Part shown: positions 1 through 5,500 of the stretch, one piece after another
How positions within the stretch are numbered: position 1 is the stretch's first letter
How the letters are laid out: the number at the start of each line of letters is the position of its first letter
Program-made: the position numbers and the translations under genes
Notes under the pieces: model-generated
Database searches by the model: none
The model's input: only the letters and a program-made list of their open reading frames with translations
What the model was told of the DNA's origin: nothing
From: Candidatus Mesolinea sp.
GTDB taxonomy: Bacteria; Chloroflexota; Anaerolineae; Anaerolineales; Anaerolineaceae
Assembly (NCBI GenBank): GCA_003445715.1
Contig: DMCS01000035.1
Location: 16,053-21,552 of the forward strand
Direction: 5' to 3'
Length of the DNA stretch: 5,500 bases

Positions 1-900
1 AAGCGCCGGCCGGTGCTGGTTAAAGTAGCTAACTATCCGGCATCTGGCCGTCCGCATGCCGGGCTTTCCTTTGCGGATATTGTCTTTGAATATTACATCG
101 GCGGAGGGTCCAACCGTTTTAATGCAATTTATTACGGCCAAGATTGTGAAAAGGTTGGGCCAGTGCGTTCCGGCCGGCTGGTGGATCCGGAGCTGACCCG
201 TATGTACCAAGGCGTGTTAGCAATGTCGGGTGCCAATCAAGAAAACGTTTTCCCGCGTATTACGGAGCTGTTAGGCGACCGGATTATTACCGAGGGCAAC
301 TGCCCTGGACTTTGCCGCGATGATTACACCGTCACCGGGGTATTTGCCAATACCGCAGATATTACCACTGTGATGAAAGCCAAAGGCGTCCAAATTGACA
401 ATCCCGATTTGACCGGCATGCTGTTTGATAGTAAAGTACCCGCTGGCGGAGAACCAGGCGAAAAAGCTACCCTTATATATAACTACTATAATAAAGGGGA
501 TTGGGTCTATGACTCCGATAGTGGCAAGTACTTGCGCTGGATTGAGAATGCCTATAATTATAGTGAAATGATCCCGTTAGTGGACCGCCTGACCAATGAG
601 CAGTTAGCTTTTTCTAACGTCATTATAGCTTATGCCAATTACACTGAATATACCAGCGTACTGCACGCTATTGGCGTATGGGATAACACCACGGGCAACA
701 ACGCCATCCTCTTCCGTGATGGCAAGGCTTATCCGATTGTCTGGAAAACGGTTGACCCAGATAAACCCATGGTTTTCTTGGATGCTGAGGGCAATCCCTT
801 CCCACTCAAGCCGGGCAACACCTGGATAAACCTCATCGGTAATAGTTCCACGCTCGAGGAGGCAAACGGAACCTGGACCTTTACGTTCGGCATGCCGTAG
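1..900 (+). CDS. DUF3048 domain-containing protein (YerB-like), 5'-truncated by window edge
   Basis: This is the C-terminal 299 codons of a DUF3048-family protein. The frame is open from base 1 (K-R-R-P-V-L-V-K) with no start before the conserved opening of the domain, so the true start, and probably a signal or lipoprotein peptide, lies left of the window. The GTG at 13 falls inside the domain and is not a credible start. Visible family features are the opening block ending in RPHAGLSFADIVFEYY, the block GPVRSGR (bases 157-177) followed by LVDPEL, and a second domain from about base 475 with WVYDSDSGKYLRW, a FSNVIIAYANY strand, LFRDGKAYPIVWK and a closing PGNTWINLIG. These match the N- and C-terminal halves of DUF3048. 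Family members are usually exported or lipid-anchored; the biochemical role is unknown. It ends with TAG, four bases before the phosphoesterase start, so the two are probably co-transcribed. Confidence 0.9.
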   Translation, partial: KRRPVLVKVANYPASGRPHAGLSFADIVFEYYIGGGSNRFNAIYYGQDCEKVGPVRSGRLVDPELTRMYQGVLAMSGANQENVFPRITELLGDRIITEGNCPGLCRDDYTVTGVFANTADITTVMKAKGVQIDNPDLTGMLFDSKVPAGGEPGEKATLIYNYYNKGDWVYDSDSGKYLRWIENAYNYSEMIPLVDRLTNEQLAFSNVIIAYANYTEYTSVLHAIGVWDNTTGNNAILFRDGKAYPIVWKTVDPDKPMVFLDAEGNPFPLKPGNTWINLIGNSSTLEEANGTWTFTFGMP

Positions 901-904
901 CCTT

Positions 905-1630
905 GTGAAAACCCTGATCATCTCCGACGTTCATTCCAACGCTACTGCTCTGCTTGCGGTTTTGGAGGATGCCGGAGCGTTTGATCGCGTGTGGTGCTTG
1001 GGGGATGTCGTGGGTTATGGACCCGAGCCCAACGAATGCGTACAGATTCTCAAGAGTTTACCCAACCTAACCTGCCTGCTGGGTAACCACGACGCCGCTG
1101 CATTAGGTTTTATCGACCTATGGACTTTCAATGAAGAAGCCCGCAGAGCGATTGAGGTGCAGATGCGGCTGTTAAATGAAGAATCCCGCCAATTTCTCGA
1201 TCTGCTGCAGCCAAAAACAGTGCAGGGTGGCGTAACCCTCGCCCATGGCAGCCCGCGCGACCCGATTTGGGAATATGTGATTAGCGCTAAGGTGGCAGAG
1301 CGCAATTTCTCAGCTTTTGAAACCCAAGTCTGCCTAATCGGACATTCGCACATCCCAGTCATTTTCGTGGAAAATGGTCCTAAGTCTACAATGATCTTGA
1401 TGCCTTCTTCTGGCGATATGTGGCGTTCGGAGCGGCGTTTCATTCTCAATCCGGGCTCCGTTGGGCAGCCGCGCGACCGCGACCCGCGCGCCGCTTATGT
1501 GGTCTGGGATAGCGAAGAAGATATTTGGACTTATCACCGTATTGCTTATGATGTTGATCGTGTCCAAAAAGAAATCTTAGCCTTAGGAATTCCCTCAATT
1601 CATGCTATGCGCTTAGCATACGGGATGTAA
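905..1630 (+). CDS. Calcineurin-like metallophosphoesterase (YfcE/MJ0936-like)
   Basis: A complete 241-residue phosphoesterase of the Metallophos_2 type. The dinuclear metal site is fully present: D8 and H10 in ISDVHSN, D34 in GDVVGYGP, N61-H62-D63 in GNHD, H114 in AHGSPRDP, and H147/H149 in GHSHIP. NPGSVGQPRD follows at residues 182-191. The family hydrolyses phosphomono- or phosphodiesters using two metal ions, often Mn; the substrate cannot be read from sequence. There is no signal peptide or membrane helix, so it should be cytoplasmic. The start is GTG at 905, chosen because the first metal motif begins seven residues later, as in the family. No Shine-Dalgarno sequence lies at a useful distance, and the preceding stop is only four bases away, so translation by re-initiation after the DUF3048 gene is likely. 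It ends with TAA. Confidence 0.94.
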   Translation: MKTLIISDVHSNATALLAVLEDAGAFDRVWCLGDVVGYGPEPNECVQILKSLPNLTCLLGNHDAAALGFIDLWTFNEEARRAIEVQMRLLNEESRQFLDLLQPKTVQGGVTLAHGSPRDPIWEYVISAKVAERNFSAFETQVCLIGHSHIPVIFVENGPKSTMILMPSSGDMWRSERRFILNPGSVGQPRDRDPRAAYVVWDSEEDIWTYHRIAYDVDRVQKEILALGIPSIHAMRLAYGM

Positions 1631-1698
1631 ATCGGTTGATTGGAACACCGAGAGCCAATTCAGCGTCTAAATTCTAGATCTCAAATTCGAAGAAGATA

Positions 1699-1708
1699 AA
1701 AGGAGTGA
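1699..1708 (+). promoter_or_regulatory. Strong ribosome binding site of the DUF4349 gene
   Basis: AAAGGAGTGA lies just before ATG at 1711, with five bases between the end of GGAG and the start codon. It is close to the ideal anti-16S complement AAGGAGGTGA and is the only good Shine-Dalgarno site I see at any start in the window. It decides the start: the in-frame GTG at 1705 lies inside the site itself, so the gene begins at 1711. Confidence 0.85.
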
Positions 1709-1710
1709 AT

Positions 1711-2649
1711 ATGAAGAAGAGATGGAAAGTACTAAGCCTGCTGTTTATTTTCCTTTTGATGGGTTGTGCAGGCCGCCAGAGCGCCGAAGAGGTTTTTCCT
1801 GTTCCAACGGAAGCCCCTCCATATAGGGCCGCTATGGAAGAGAGTAAGTCAGACGATTCAGGTACAACGCTGGTTTCCGGTTCTGCGCAAGGCGAGACTA
1901 CCGAACGCTTAGTGGTGAAGCGGGCTGAAATGCGCGTCTCGGTGGCGGATCCAGCAGAAGCGATGCACACCGTCGTTCAATTGGCTGAAAGTATGCAAGG
2001 GTATGTAGTTAACTCTAACCAGTGGAATTCCACAAGGAGTGGTCAGACTTATATTTATGCTTCGGTGATGGTGCGCGTGCCAGCGGAACGCCTGGACGAA
2101 ATGATGCAAAAAGTGCGCGAATTAGCCGCTGACCCTAAAACAGGAGTCCTTTCCGAAAGTGTCACCGGCGAAGATGTAACCGCAGAGTATGTCGATTCGC
2201 AAGCGCGCTTGCGTAACCTACAGGCAGCTGAAGCCCAACTCGTTGAGCTGTTAGATCAGGCTCCGGACTTGGAATATACACTGGATATCTTTAGAGAGCT
2301 GACCGAGATTCGCAGCCAAATTGAGGTATTAGAGGGCCGCATTAAGTATTTGGAAGAATCTGCCGCGCTTTCTGCGCTCAGTGTAGAGTTTGTGGCTGAA
2401 GCCTCGCTGCAACCCTTGCAGATTGGACCCTGGAAACCTGCTGGCGTGGCGAAAGAAGCTATCCAAACACTGGTCCGTGTTGCTCAAGATGTGGGCACAG
2501 CACTAATCAAGTTCGTGATTATTTGGGTGCCCTTCTTGCTGCCTATTGGCTTGATTGTGTACTTTGTGCGCAAAGGTGCCAAAAAGCGCAAAGCAGCACG
2601 CGAAGCGCAAGCCGTACAAGTGCAAACATCTGACACGCCGGAAGATTAA
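1711..2649 (+). CDS. DUF4349 domain-containing lipoprotein with C-terminal membrane helix
   Basis: A complete 312-residue protein. Residues 1-19 are a lipoprotein signal: basic MKKRWK, a hydrophobic core, and the lipobox L16-M17-G18-C19, so Cys19 should be lipidated. A low-complexity linker (about 20-64) leads to the DUF4349 domain (about 65-230). This domain includes a LVVKRAEMRVSV strand, the family hallmark GEDVTAEYVDSQARLRNL (153-170) and a likely coiled coil to about residue 218. A single membrane helix (about 264-286) follows, then a very basic tail (RKGAKKRKAAR) that should face the cytoplasm. The bulk of the protein should therefore sit outside the membrane, held at both ends. The family function is not established; a role in the envelope is inference. 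The upstream gap is 80 bases with no convincing promoter or terminator, so read-through from the phosphoesterase gene is possible. A terminator hairpin follows the TAA stop. Confidence 0.91.
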   Translation: MKKRWKVLSLLFIFLLMGCAGRQSAEEVFPVPTEAPPYRAAMEESKSDDSGTTLVSGSAQGETTERLVVKRAEMRVSVADPAEAMHTVVQLAESMQGYVVNSNQWNSTRSGQTYIYASVMVRVPAERLDEMMQKVRELAADPKTGVLSESVTGEDVTAEYVDSQARLRNLQAAEAQLVELLDQAPDLEYTLDIFRELTEIRSQIEVLEGRIKYLEESAALSALSVEFVAEASLQPLQIGPWKPAGVAKEAIQTLVRVAQDVGTALIKFVIIWVPFLLPIGLIVYFVRKGAKKRKAAREAQAVQVQTSDTPED

Positions 2650-2670
2650 GCACATACTTCAATCTGTAGC

Positions 2671-2704
2671 AAAAAGCTGCTCCGCTAAAACGGAGCAGCT
2701 TTTT
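2671..2704. terminator. Bidirectional intrinsic terminator between convergent genes
   Basis: This is a perfect 14-bp inverted repeat: AAAAAGCTGCTCCG at 2671-2684, a six-base loop CTAAAA, and CGGAGCAGCTTTTT at 2691-2704. Read on either strand it gives a G+C-rich stem followed by five U residues. It lies 21 bases after the DUF4349 stop on the plus strand and 27 bases beyond the tsaC stop on the minus strand, so it can end both transcripts. Confidence 0.93.
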
Positions 2705-2731
2705 AATGGCTATTGGGGAAAATGCTTGCCT

Positions 2732-3364
2732 TTATTCTTCTTGCCAAACTTGCATGAGCGTTTCAAATGGAATCGGCCCGGCGCGCAGGAGCGCAGGCTC
2801 GGCTCCCGTGCAATCGATAACCGTAGAAGCCTGTCCAATCTTGAGCTTGCCGCCATCCAAAATCAAATCCACCCGGCTGGCGAGCTGCGCGAATACTTCT
2901 TGCGCGGTTTGCGGGTTGGCTTGGTCTGAGAGGTTAGCACTGGTCACAGCGAGCGGTCCCAATGCTTGTAGCAGCTGCAAGGTAAAAGGATGATCGGGCA
3001 TGCGCACCGCTAAGCCTGGGTAGGGCGTAAGCTCGCTAGGCAAGTGAGCTTGCTTGGGCAGCACCAGCGTAAGCGCGCCTGGCCAAAAGCGTTCCATTAG
3101 GCGCCGTGCTTGGGGCGGAACGCGCTGCACTACCTGGTCAAGCTGCGTGAACGCCCCGATAAGCACCGGCAGGGCCTTGAGCGTGGAGCGGCATTTGGCG
3201 GCGTAGACGCTGCGCAAGGCAGCCGGGTTGGCTGGGTCGCAGGCTAAGCCGTAGAGCGTGTCGGTCGGGAAGACGATCAGCTTGCCTGCTTGGATATACG
3301 CCTGGCTGAGGGGTAAGGCTTGCGGATCGGTAATGGGAAGAATTAGCGTGTTTATAGCGTTCAT
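2732..3364 (-). CDS. tsaC: L-threonylcarbamoyladenylate synthase (TsaC/YrdC family)
   Basis: A 210-residue single-domain YrdC/TsaC protein, without the extra C-terminal domain of Sua5. It makes threonylcarbamoyl-AMP from threonine, bicarbonate and ATP, the first step of t6A37 formation on tRNAs that read ANN codons; it acts in the cytoplasm upstream of the TsaD complex. Visible motifs are PTDTLYGLACD (33-43), the K57-x-R59 pair, WPGALTLVL (94-102), RMPDH (121-125), TSANLS (141-146), GQASTVIDC (177-185) and LRAGPI (193-198). Length and motif order fit TsaC. The usual K-P after the KxR pair reads K-A here, a minor change. The ATG at 3364 is one base after the prmC stop and has no Shine-Dalgarno sequence, so translation is probably coupled to prmC. 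It is the last gene of the minus-strand operon and is followed by the shared terminator. Confidence 0.94.
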   Translation of the reverse strand: MNAINTLILPITDPQALPLSQAYIQAGKLIVFPTDTLYGLACDPANPAALRSVYAAKCRSTLKALPVLIGAFTQLDQVVQRVPPQARRLMERFWPGALTLVLPKQAHLPSELTPYPGLAVRMPDHPFTLQLLQALGPLAVTSANLSDQANPQTAQEVFAQLASRVDLILDGGKLKIGQASTVIDCTGAEPALLRAGPIPFETLMQVWQEE

Positions 3365-3365
3365 C

Positions 3366-4223
3366 TTAAGGCTTGAGTTCGATTGTGAGCAGGCGTACCT
3401 TGCCGGTTAGGTCCGGCAGTAGAGAGATTTTAGCTTGGGGGAAAGCGTTGCGTGCAAGCGCTAAGGCAGCGTTGCCTGTGGTGGCTTCGATTTCAAAGAG
3501 CAGCATGCCAGGCGTGCAGATGTGCGCTGGAGCTAACTCCAAGCAGCGCTTGATCACGGCTAAGCCGTCGTGCCCGCCATCCAGCGCTAAGTTGGGCTCA
3601 AAAGGTAAACTGTTGACCTCGGCTAACTTACTGGTAGGAATGTAAGGCAGGTTCGCGCAAATCAGGTCGAAACGCCCCAAATCTTTGGGGATCAGGTTCG
3701 CTTGCACGCATGTAATACGTGCCTCCACGTGATGAACTTCAGCATTTCGCTGAGCAATCGAAAGCGCCTTTGCAGATAAATCCGTTGCTATAACACGTAT
3801 CACGGGAGCATGCACTGCTAAGCTTATGGCAATGCAGCCGGAGCCGGTGCCCACATCCAGTACGCTGTCTGCAGCAGGATGCGAACGCAGCCAAGCTGAA
3901 GCGGTTTCCACCAGCAGCTCGGTTTCCGGCCGGGGGATGAGGACATCCGGAGAAACTTCGAAGCTGAGCCCGAAAAATTCCTGTTTTCCGATGAGGTAGG
4001 CAAGAGGTTCGCCTTTCTTGAGGCGCGAAAGCAATGCTTGCAGCTCAGCTTGCTCGGAGCGTGAAAGCGCGGCTTCTGGGTGAGCTAAAACCCAGGTTTG
4101 GGGCTTGCCTATGACGTGCGCCAGTAAGACTAAGCACGTTTGTTGAGGGAATTCAACCAGCTGATTGATTTCTGGGGAGCTTCTGCGTAAAAATTCTCCC
4201 AGGCACAGCTCAGCTGGCTTCAT
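3366..4223 (-). CDS. prmC: Peptide chain release factor N(5)-glutamine methyltransferase
   Basis: PrmC (HemK) methylates the glutamine of the GGQ motif in release factors using S-adenosylmethionine, which raises termination efficiency. Numbered from the ATG at 4223 (285 residues), it shows an N-terminal helical release-factor-binding domain (about 1-75), LIPRPETELLVE (95-106), the SAM motif DVGTGSGCIAI (123-133), an acidic D148 after strand 2, the catalytic-site motif as NLPY (191-194) rather than the common NPPY, and EPNLALDGGHDGL (209-221). An alternative ATG at 4247 adds eight residues. I prefer 4223 because its N-terminus aligns better with the family and the overlap with prfA falls from 38 to 14 bases; neither start has a Shine-Dalgarno sequence. 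The position right after prfA, its substrate gene, strongly supports the call. Confidence 0.94.
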   Translation of the reverse strand: MKPAELCLGEFLRRSSPEINQLVEFPQQTCLVLLAHVIGKPQTWVLAHPEAALSRSEQAELQALLSRLKKGEPLAYLIGKQEFFGLSFEVSPDVLIPRPETELLVETASAWLRSHPAADSVLDVGTGSGCIAISLAVHAPVIRVIATDLSAKALSIAQRNAEVHHVEARITCVQANLIPKDLGRFDLICANLPYIPTSKLAEVNSLPFEPNLALDGGHDGLAVIKRCLELAPAHICTPGMLLFEIEATTGNAALALARNAFPQAKISLLPDLTGKVRLLTIELKP

Positions 4224-5295
4224 AGCTTGCCAAACGTTCGGCTTCATCGGCTAACTGCAGCTCGTTGATGAAGGTATCCAGTTCGGTGCCTTCCATAACG
4301 CCAGCTAAGTTATAGGAAGAAAGGTTAATGCGATGATCTGTCACGCGGGATTGCGGGTAGTTGTATGTGCGGATCTTTTCGGCACGTTCGGCTGAACCGA
4401 TTTGCGAACGCCGGGTGGCATCGCGCTCTGCCTGGCGCTTTAGCTCTTCGATCTCGTAAAGCCGGGCGCGTAAGACGCTCATCGCGCGAGCTTTGTTTTG
4501 CAACTGTGAGCGCTCATCCTGGCAGGAGACCACAATCCCCGTGGGCAGGTGGGTAATGCGCACCGCTGTCATATTTTTCTGCACGTTTTGCCCGCCAGCA
4601 CCAGCGGATTTATAGACATCTATTTGAATATCGGACTCGGGGATGTCAATTTCGACATCTTCCACTTCGGCTAAGACGGCGACGGTAACCGTGGAAGTGT
4701 GGATGCGGCCTTGAGATTCGGTCTCAGGGATGCGTTGAACGCGGTGCACCCCGGATTCGAACTTCAGACGAGAGTAAGCCCCTTTACCCCTCACGGAAAT
4801 AATGACTTCTTTGTAACCACCTAAGCCGGTTTCATTAGCAGAAAGAATTTCTGTCTTGTAGTTATGTAAGTCAGCATAACGTAAGTACATACGCAGCAGA
4901 TCCGCAGCAAAGAGAGCGGCTTCCTCGCCGCCAGTGCCGGCACGAATCTCCATAATGACGTTGCGATTGTCGCGAGGATCCCGTGGCACAAGCAGGGATT
5001 TGAGTTGATGTTGCAGTGTCTCTAAGCGCTCATCCAGCGCTTCCAGCTCAGCCTTAGCCAAGTCGCGCAGCTCCCCTTCGGCGGAGTCAAGTAGTTCTAA
5101 GGCTTCATCGCGCTGAATCTTTGCGCTTTTATATTCCCGCGCCAGTGTGACAACGGGTTCAAGCTCAGCGCGTTCCTTCGAGAGCTCTGTAGCCAGCTGA
5201 TAATCCGTGCCGGCTTGAGCAAGTTTTTGGTCGAGCTCATCAAAATGCACTAAGATTGTATTGAGTTTGGTTTCAATTGGTGCTTCCATCATCAT
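4210..5295 (-). CDS. prfA: Peptide chain release factor 1 (RF1)
   Basis: RF1 recognises UAA and UAG in the ribosomal A site and triggers peptide release. From the first of three consecutive ATG codons (5295, 5292, 5289) the protein has 361 residues, the usual RF1 size. It shows an N-terminal helical domain (about 1-100), MEIRAGTGGEEAALFA (115-130), the stop-codon-reading tripeptide as P-E-T (190-192) in HRVQRIPETESQGRIHTS, and the catalytic GGQ (234-236) in SAGAGGQNVQK. The P-x-T tripeptide, in place of the SPF of RF2, identifies RF1. The frame stays open upstream to 5427, but that extension (residues such as FLFCYLRTISLCPY) is unlike any RF1 and overlaps a promoter element, so it was excluded. 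No Shine-Dalgarno sequence precedes the ATGs. It ends with TGA, a codon RF1 does not read, and overlaps the start of prmC. Confidence 0.96.
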   Translation of the reverse strand: MMMEAPIETKLNTILVHFDELDQKLAQAGTDYQLATELSKERAELEPVVTLAREYKSAKIQRDEALELLDSAEGELRDLAKAELEALDERLETLQHQLKSLLVPRDPRDNRNVIMEIRAGTGGEEAALFAADLLRMYLRYADLHNYKTEILSANETGLGGYKEVIISVRGKGAYSRLKFESGVHRVQRIPETESQGRIHTSTVTVAVLAEVEDVEIDIPESDIQIDVYKSAGAGGQNVQKNMTAVRITHLPTGIVVSCQDERSQLQNKARAMSVLRARLYEIEELKRQAERDATRRSQIGSAERAEKIRTYNYPQSRVTDHRINLSSYNLAGVMEGTELDTFINELQLADEAERLASYEAS

Positions 5296-5500
5296 CGCGC
5301 AGAGATTATACCACTGGCAAGCTGGTCTAGAGCCTTTAGGTTGTATTGTGTAAGGGCAAAGGGATATTGTCCTAAGGTAGCAAAATAGAAATGTCCTAAT
5401 CAAATGAGTACCCACCTGCTCTGGCATGGTGCCCTAGGGGTAGGCTGCGCACTCTCCTGACTATGCCAAATGGATGTGAGACCTACGGTCAAAACCACTC
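5296..5500. other. Non-coding region upstream of prfA with a 23S rRNA-like stretch
   Basis: I see no credible gene in this region. Besides the -10 element it holds, on the plus strand, GTCCTAAGGTAGCAAAAT (5369-5386), which differs at one base from a highly conserved 23S rRNA segment in domain IV/V (my recall of the E. coli sequence). Short matches follow in the same order: ACCTGC (5414-5419), AGGCTG (5442-5447) and TCTCC (5453-5457). The sequence between them is too different for a working rRNA. The octamer TGTCCTAA occurs twice (5368-5375 and 5392-5399). The region may continue into a feature right of the window. Confidence 0.3.
5305..5313 (-). promoter_or_regulatory. Extended -10 promoter element of the prfA-prmC-tsaC operon
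   Basis: On the minus strand TGGTATAAT is an exact extended -10 element (TGn plus consensus TATAAT). At the expected -35 position, 16-18 bases further out, there is nothing like TTGACA; extended -10 promoters often lack one. Nine bases separate the hexamer from the first prfA ATG (5295), so transcription would start at or within about three bases of the ATG. This implies a leaderless or nearly leaderless mRNA, in keeping with the missing Shine-Dalgarno sequence. Seen: the exact motif and its spacing. Inferred: that it is active. Confidence 0.6.

Noticed and set aside
857..862. AGGAGG as the ribosome binding site of the phosphoesterase gene
   Set aside because: It is more than 40 bases from the GTG at 905 and encodes part of the DUF3048 protein.
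604..921. 105-codon open frame on the minus strand
   Set aside because: It lies opposite the well-supported DUF3048 gene and its translation shows no recognisable domain.
1602..1619. Inverted repeat ATGCTA / TAGCAT as a terminator of the phosphoesterase gene
   Set aside because: The stem is only six base pairs, lies within the coding sequence and has no following T run.
1636..1673. Possible promoter in the gap before the DUF4349 gene (TTGATT, TAAATT)
   Set aside because: The two hexamers are not at a workable 16-18 base spacing, and other combinations score no better.
1705..1710. GTG at 1705 as the start of the DUF4349 gene
   Set aside because: It lies inside the Shine-Dalgarno sequence that correctly serves the ATG at 1711.
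2555..2993. Two plus-strand open frames running from the DUF4349 gene into the tsaC region
   Set aside because: They cross the terminator and lie antisense to conserved tsaC codons; their translations look random.
5341..5369. Plus-strand promoter (TTGTAT, 17 bases, TATTGT) reading out of the window
   Set aside because: Both hexamers match the consensus weakly and no downstream gene is visible to support it.
5296..5427. Upstream extension of prfA by 44 codons
   Set aside because: The extra residues do not resemble any RF1 N-terminus, the normal length is reached from 5295, and the stretch contains a consensus -10 box.
5425..5500. tRNA or other known small RNA at the right end
   Set aside because: There is no T-loop consensus or cloverleaf-compatible pairing on either strand; only short palindromes (CCCTAGGG, GACC-TAC-GGTC) are present.

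Overview
The window (roughly 50% G+C, dense, short intergenic gaps) looks like ordinary chromosomal DNA from a bacterium of the Chloroflexota, most likely class Anaerolineae. This is inferred from protein character: a DUF3048 protein with the GPVRSGR block, a calcineurin-like phosphoesterase, a DUF4349 lipoprotein, and a prfA-prmC-tsaC cluster. No marker gene fixes the taxonomy.

Layout. Bases 1-2649 carry three plus-strand genes. The first is the 3' part of a DUF3048 (YerB-like) protein whose start lies left of the window. Four bases later comes a GTG-started metallophosphoesterase, probably translationally coupled to it. After an 80-base gap with a strong Shine-Dalgarno sequence comes a DUF4349 lipoprotein with a C-terminal membrane helix. 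A perfect 14-bp hairpin flanked by A and T runs (2671-2704) then separates two convergent units and can terminate both.

Bases 2732-5295 form a tightly packed minus-strand operon read right to left: prfA (release factor 1), prmC (the methyltransferase acting on the GGQ glutamine of release factors), and tsaC (threonylcarbamoyl-AMP synthase for tRNA t6A). prmC overlaps prfA and tsaC starts one base after prmC stops. All three products act in translation: stop-codon recognition, activation of the release factor, and modification of ANN-decoding tRNAs.

Bases 5296-5500 hold no convincing gene. Right before prfA is an extended -10 promoter element (TGGTATAAT) so close to a run of three ATG codons that the mRNA would be leaderless or nearly so. 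Further out is a short plus-strand stretch resembling a conserved part of bacterial 23S rRNA, but too diverged to be functional; it may be a decayed fragment or coincidence.

I found no CRISPR array, mobile element, tRNA or defence-type system. The window is mostly housekeeping and envelope genes. The main points of interest are the prfA promoter and start arrangement and the rRNA-like stretch.
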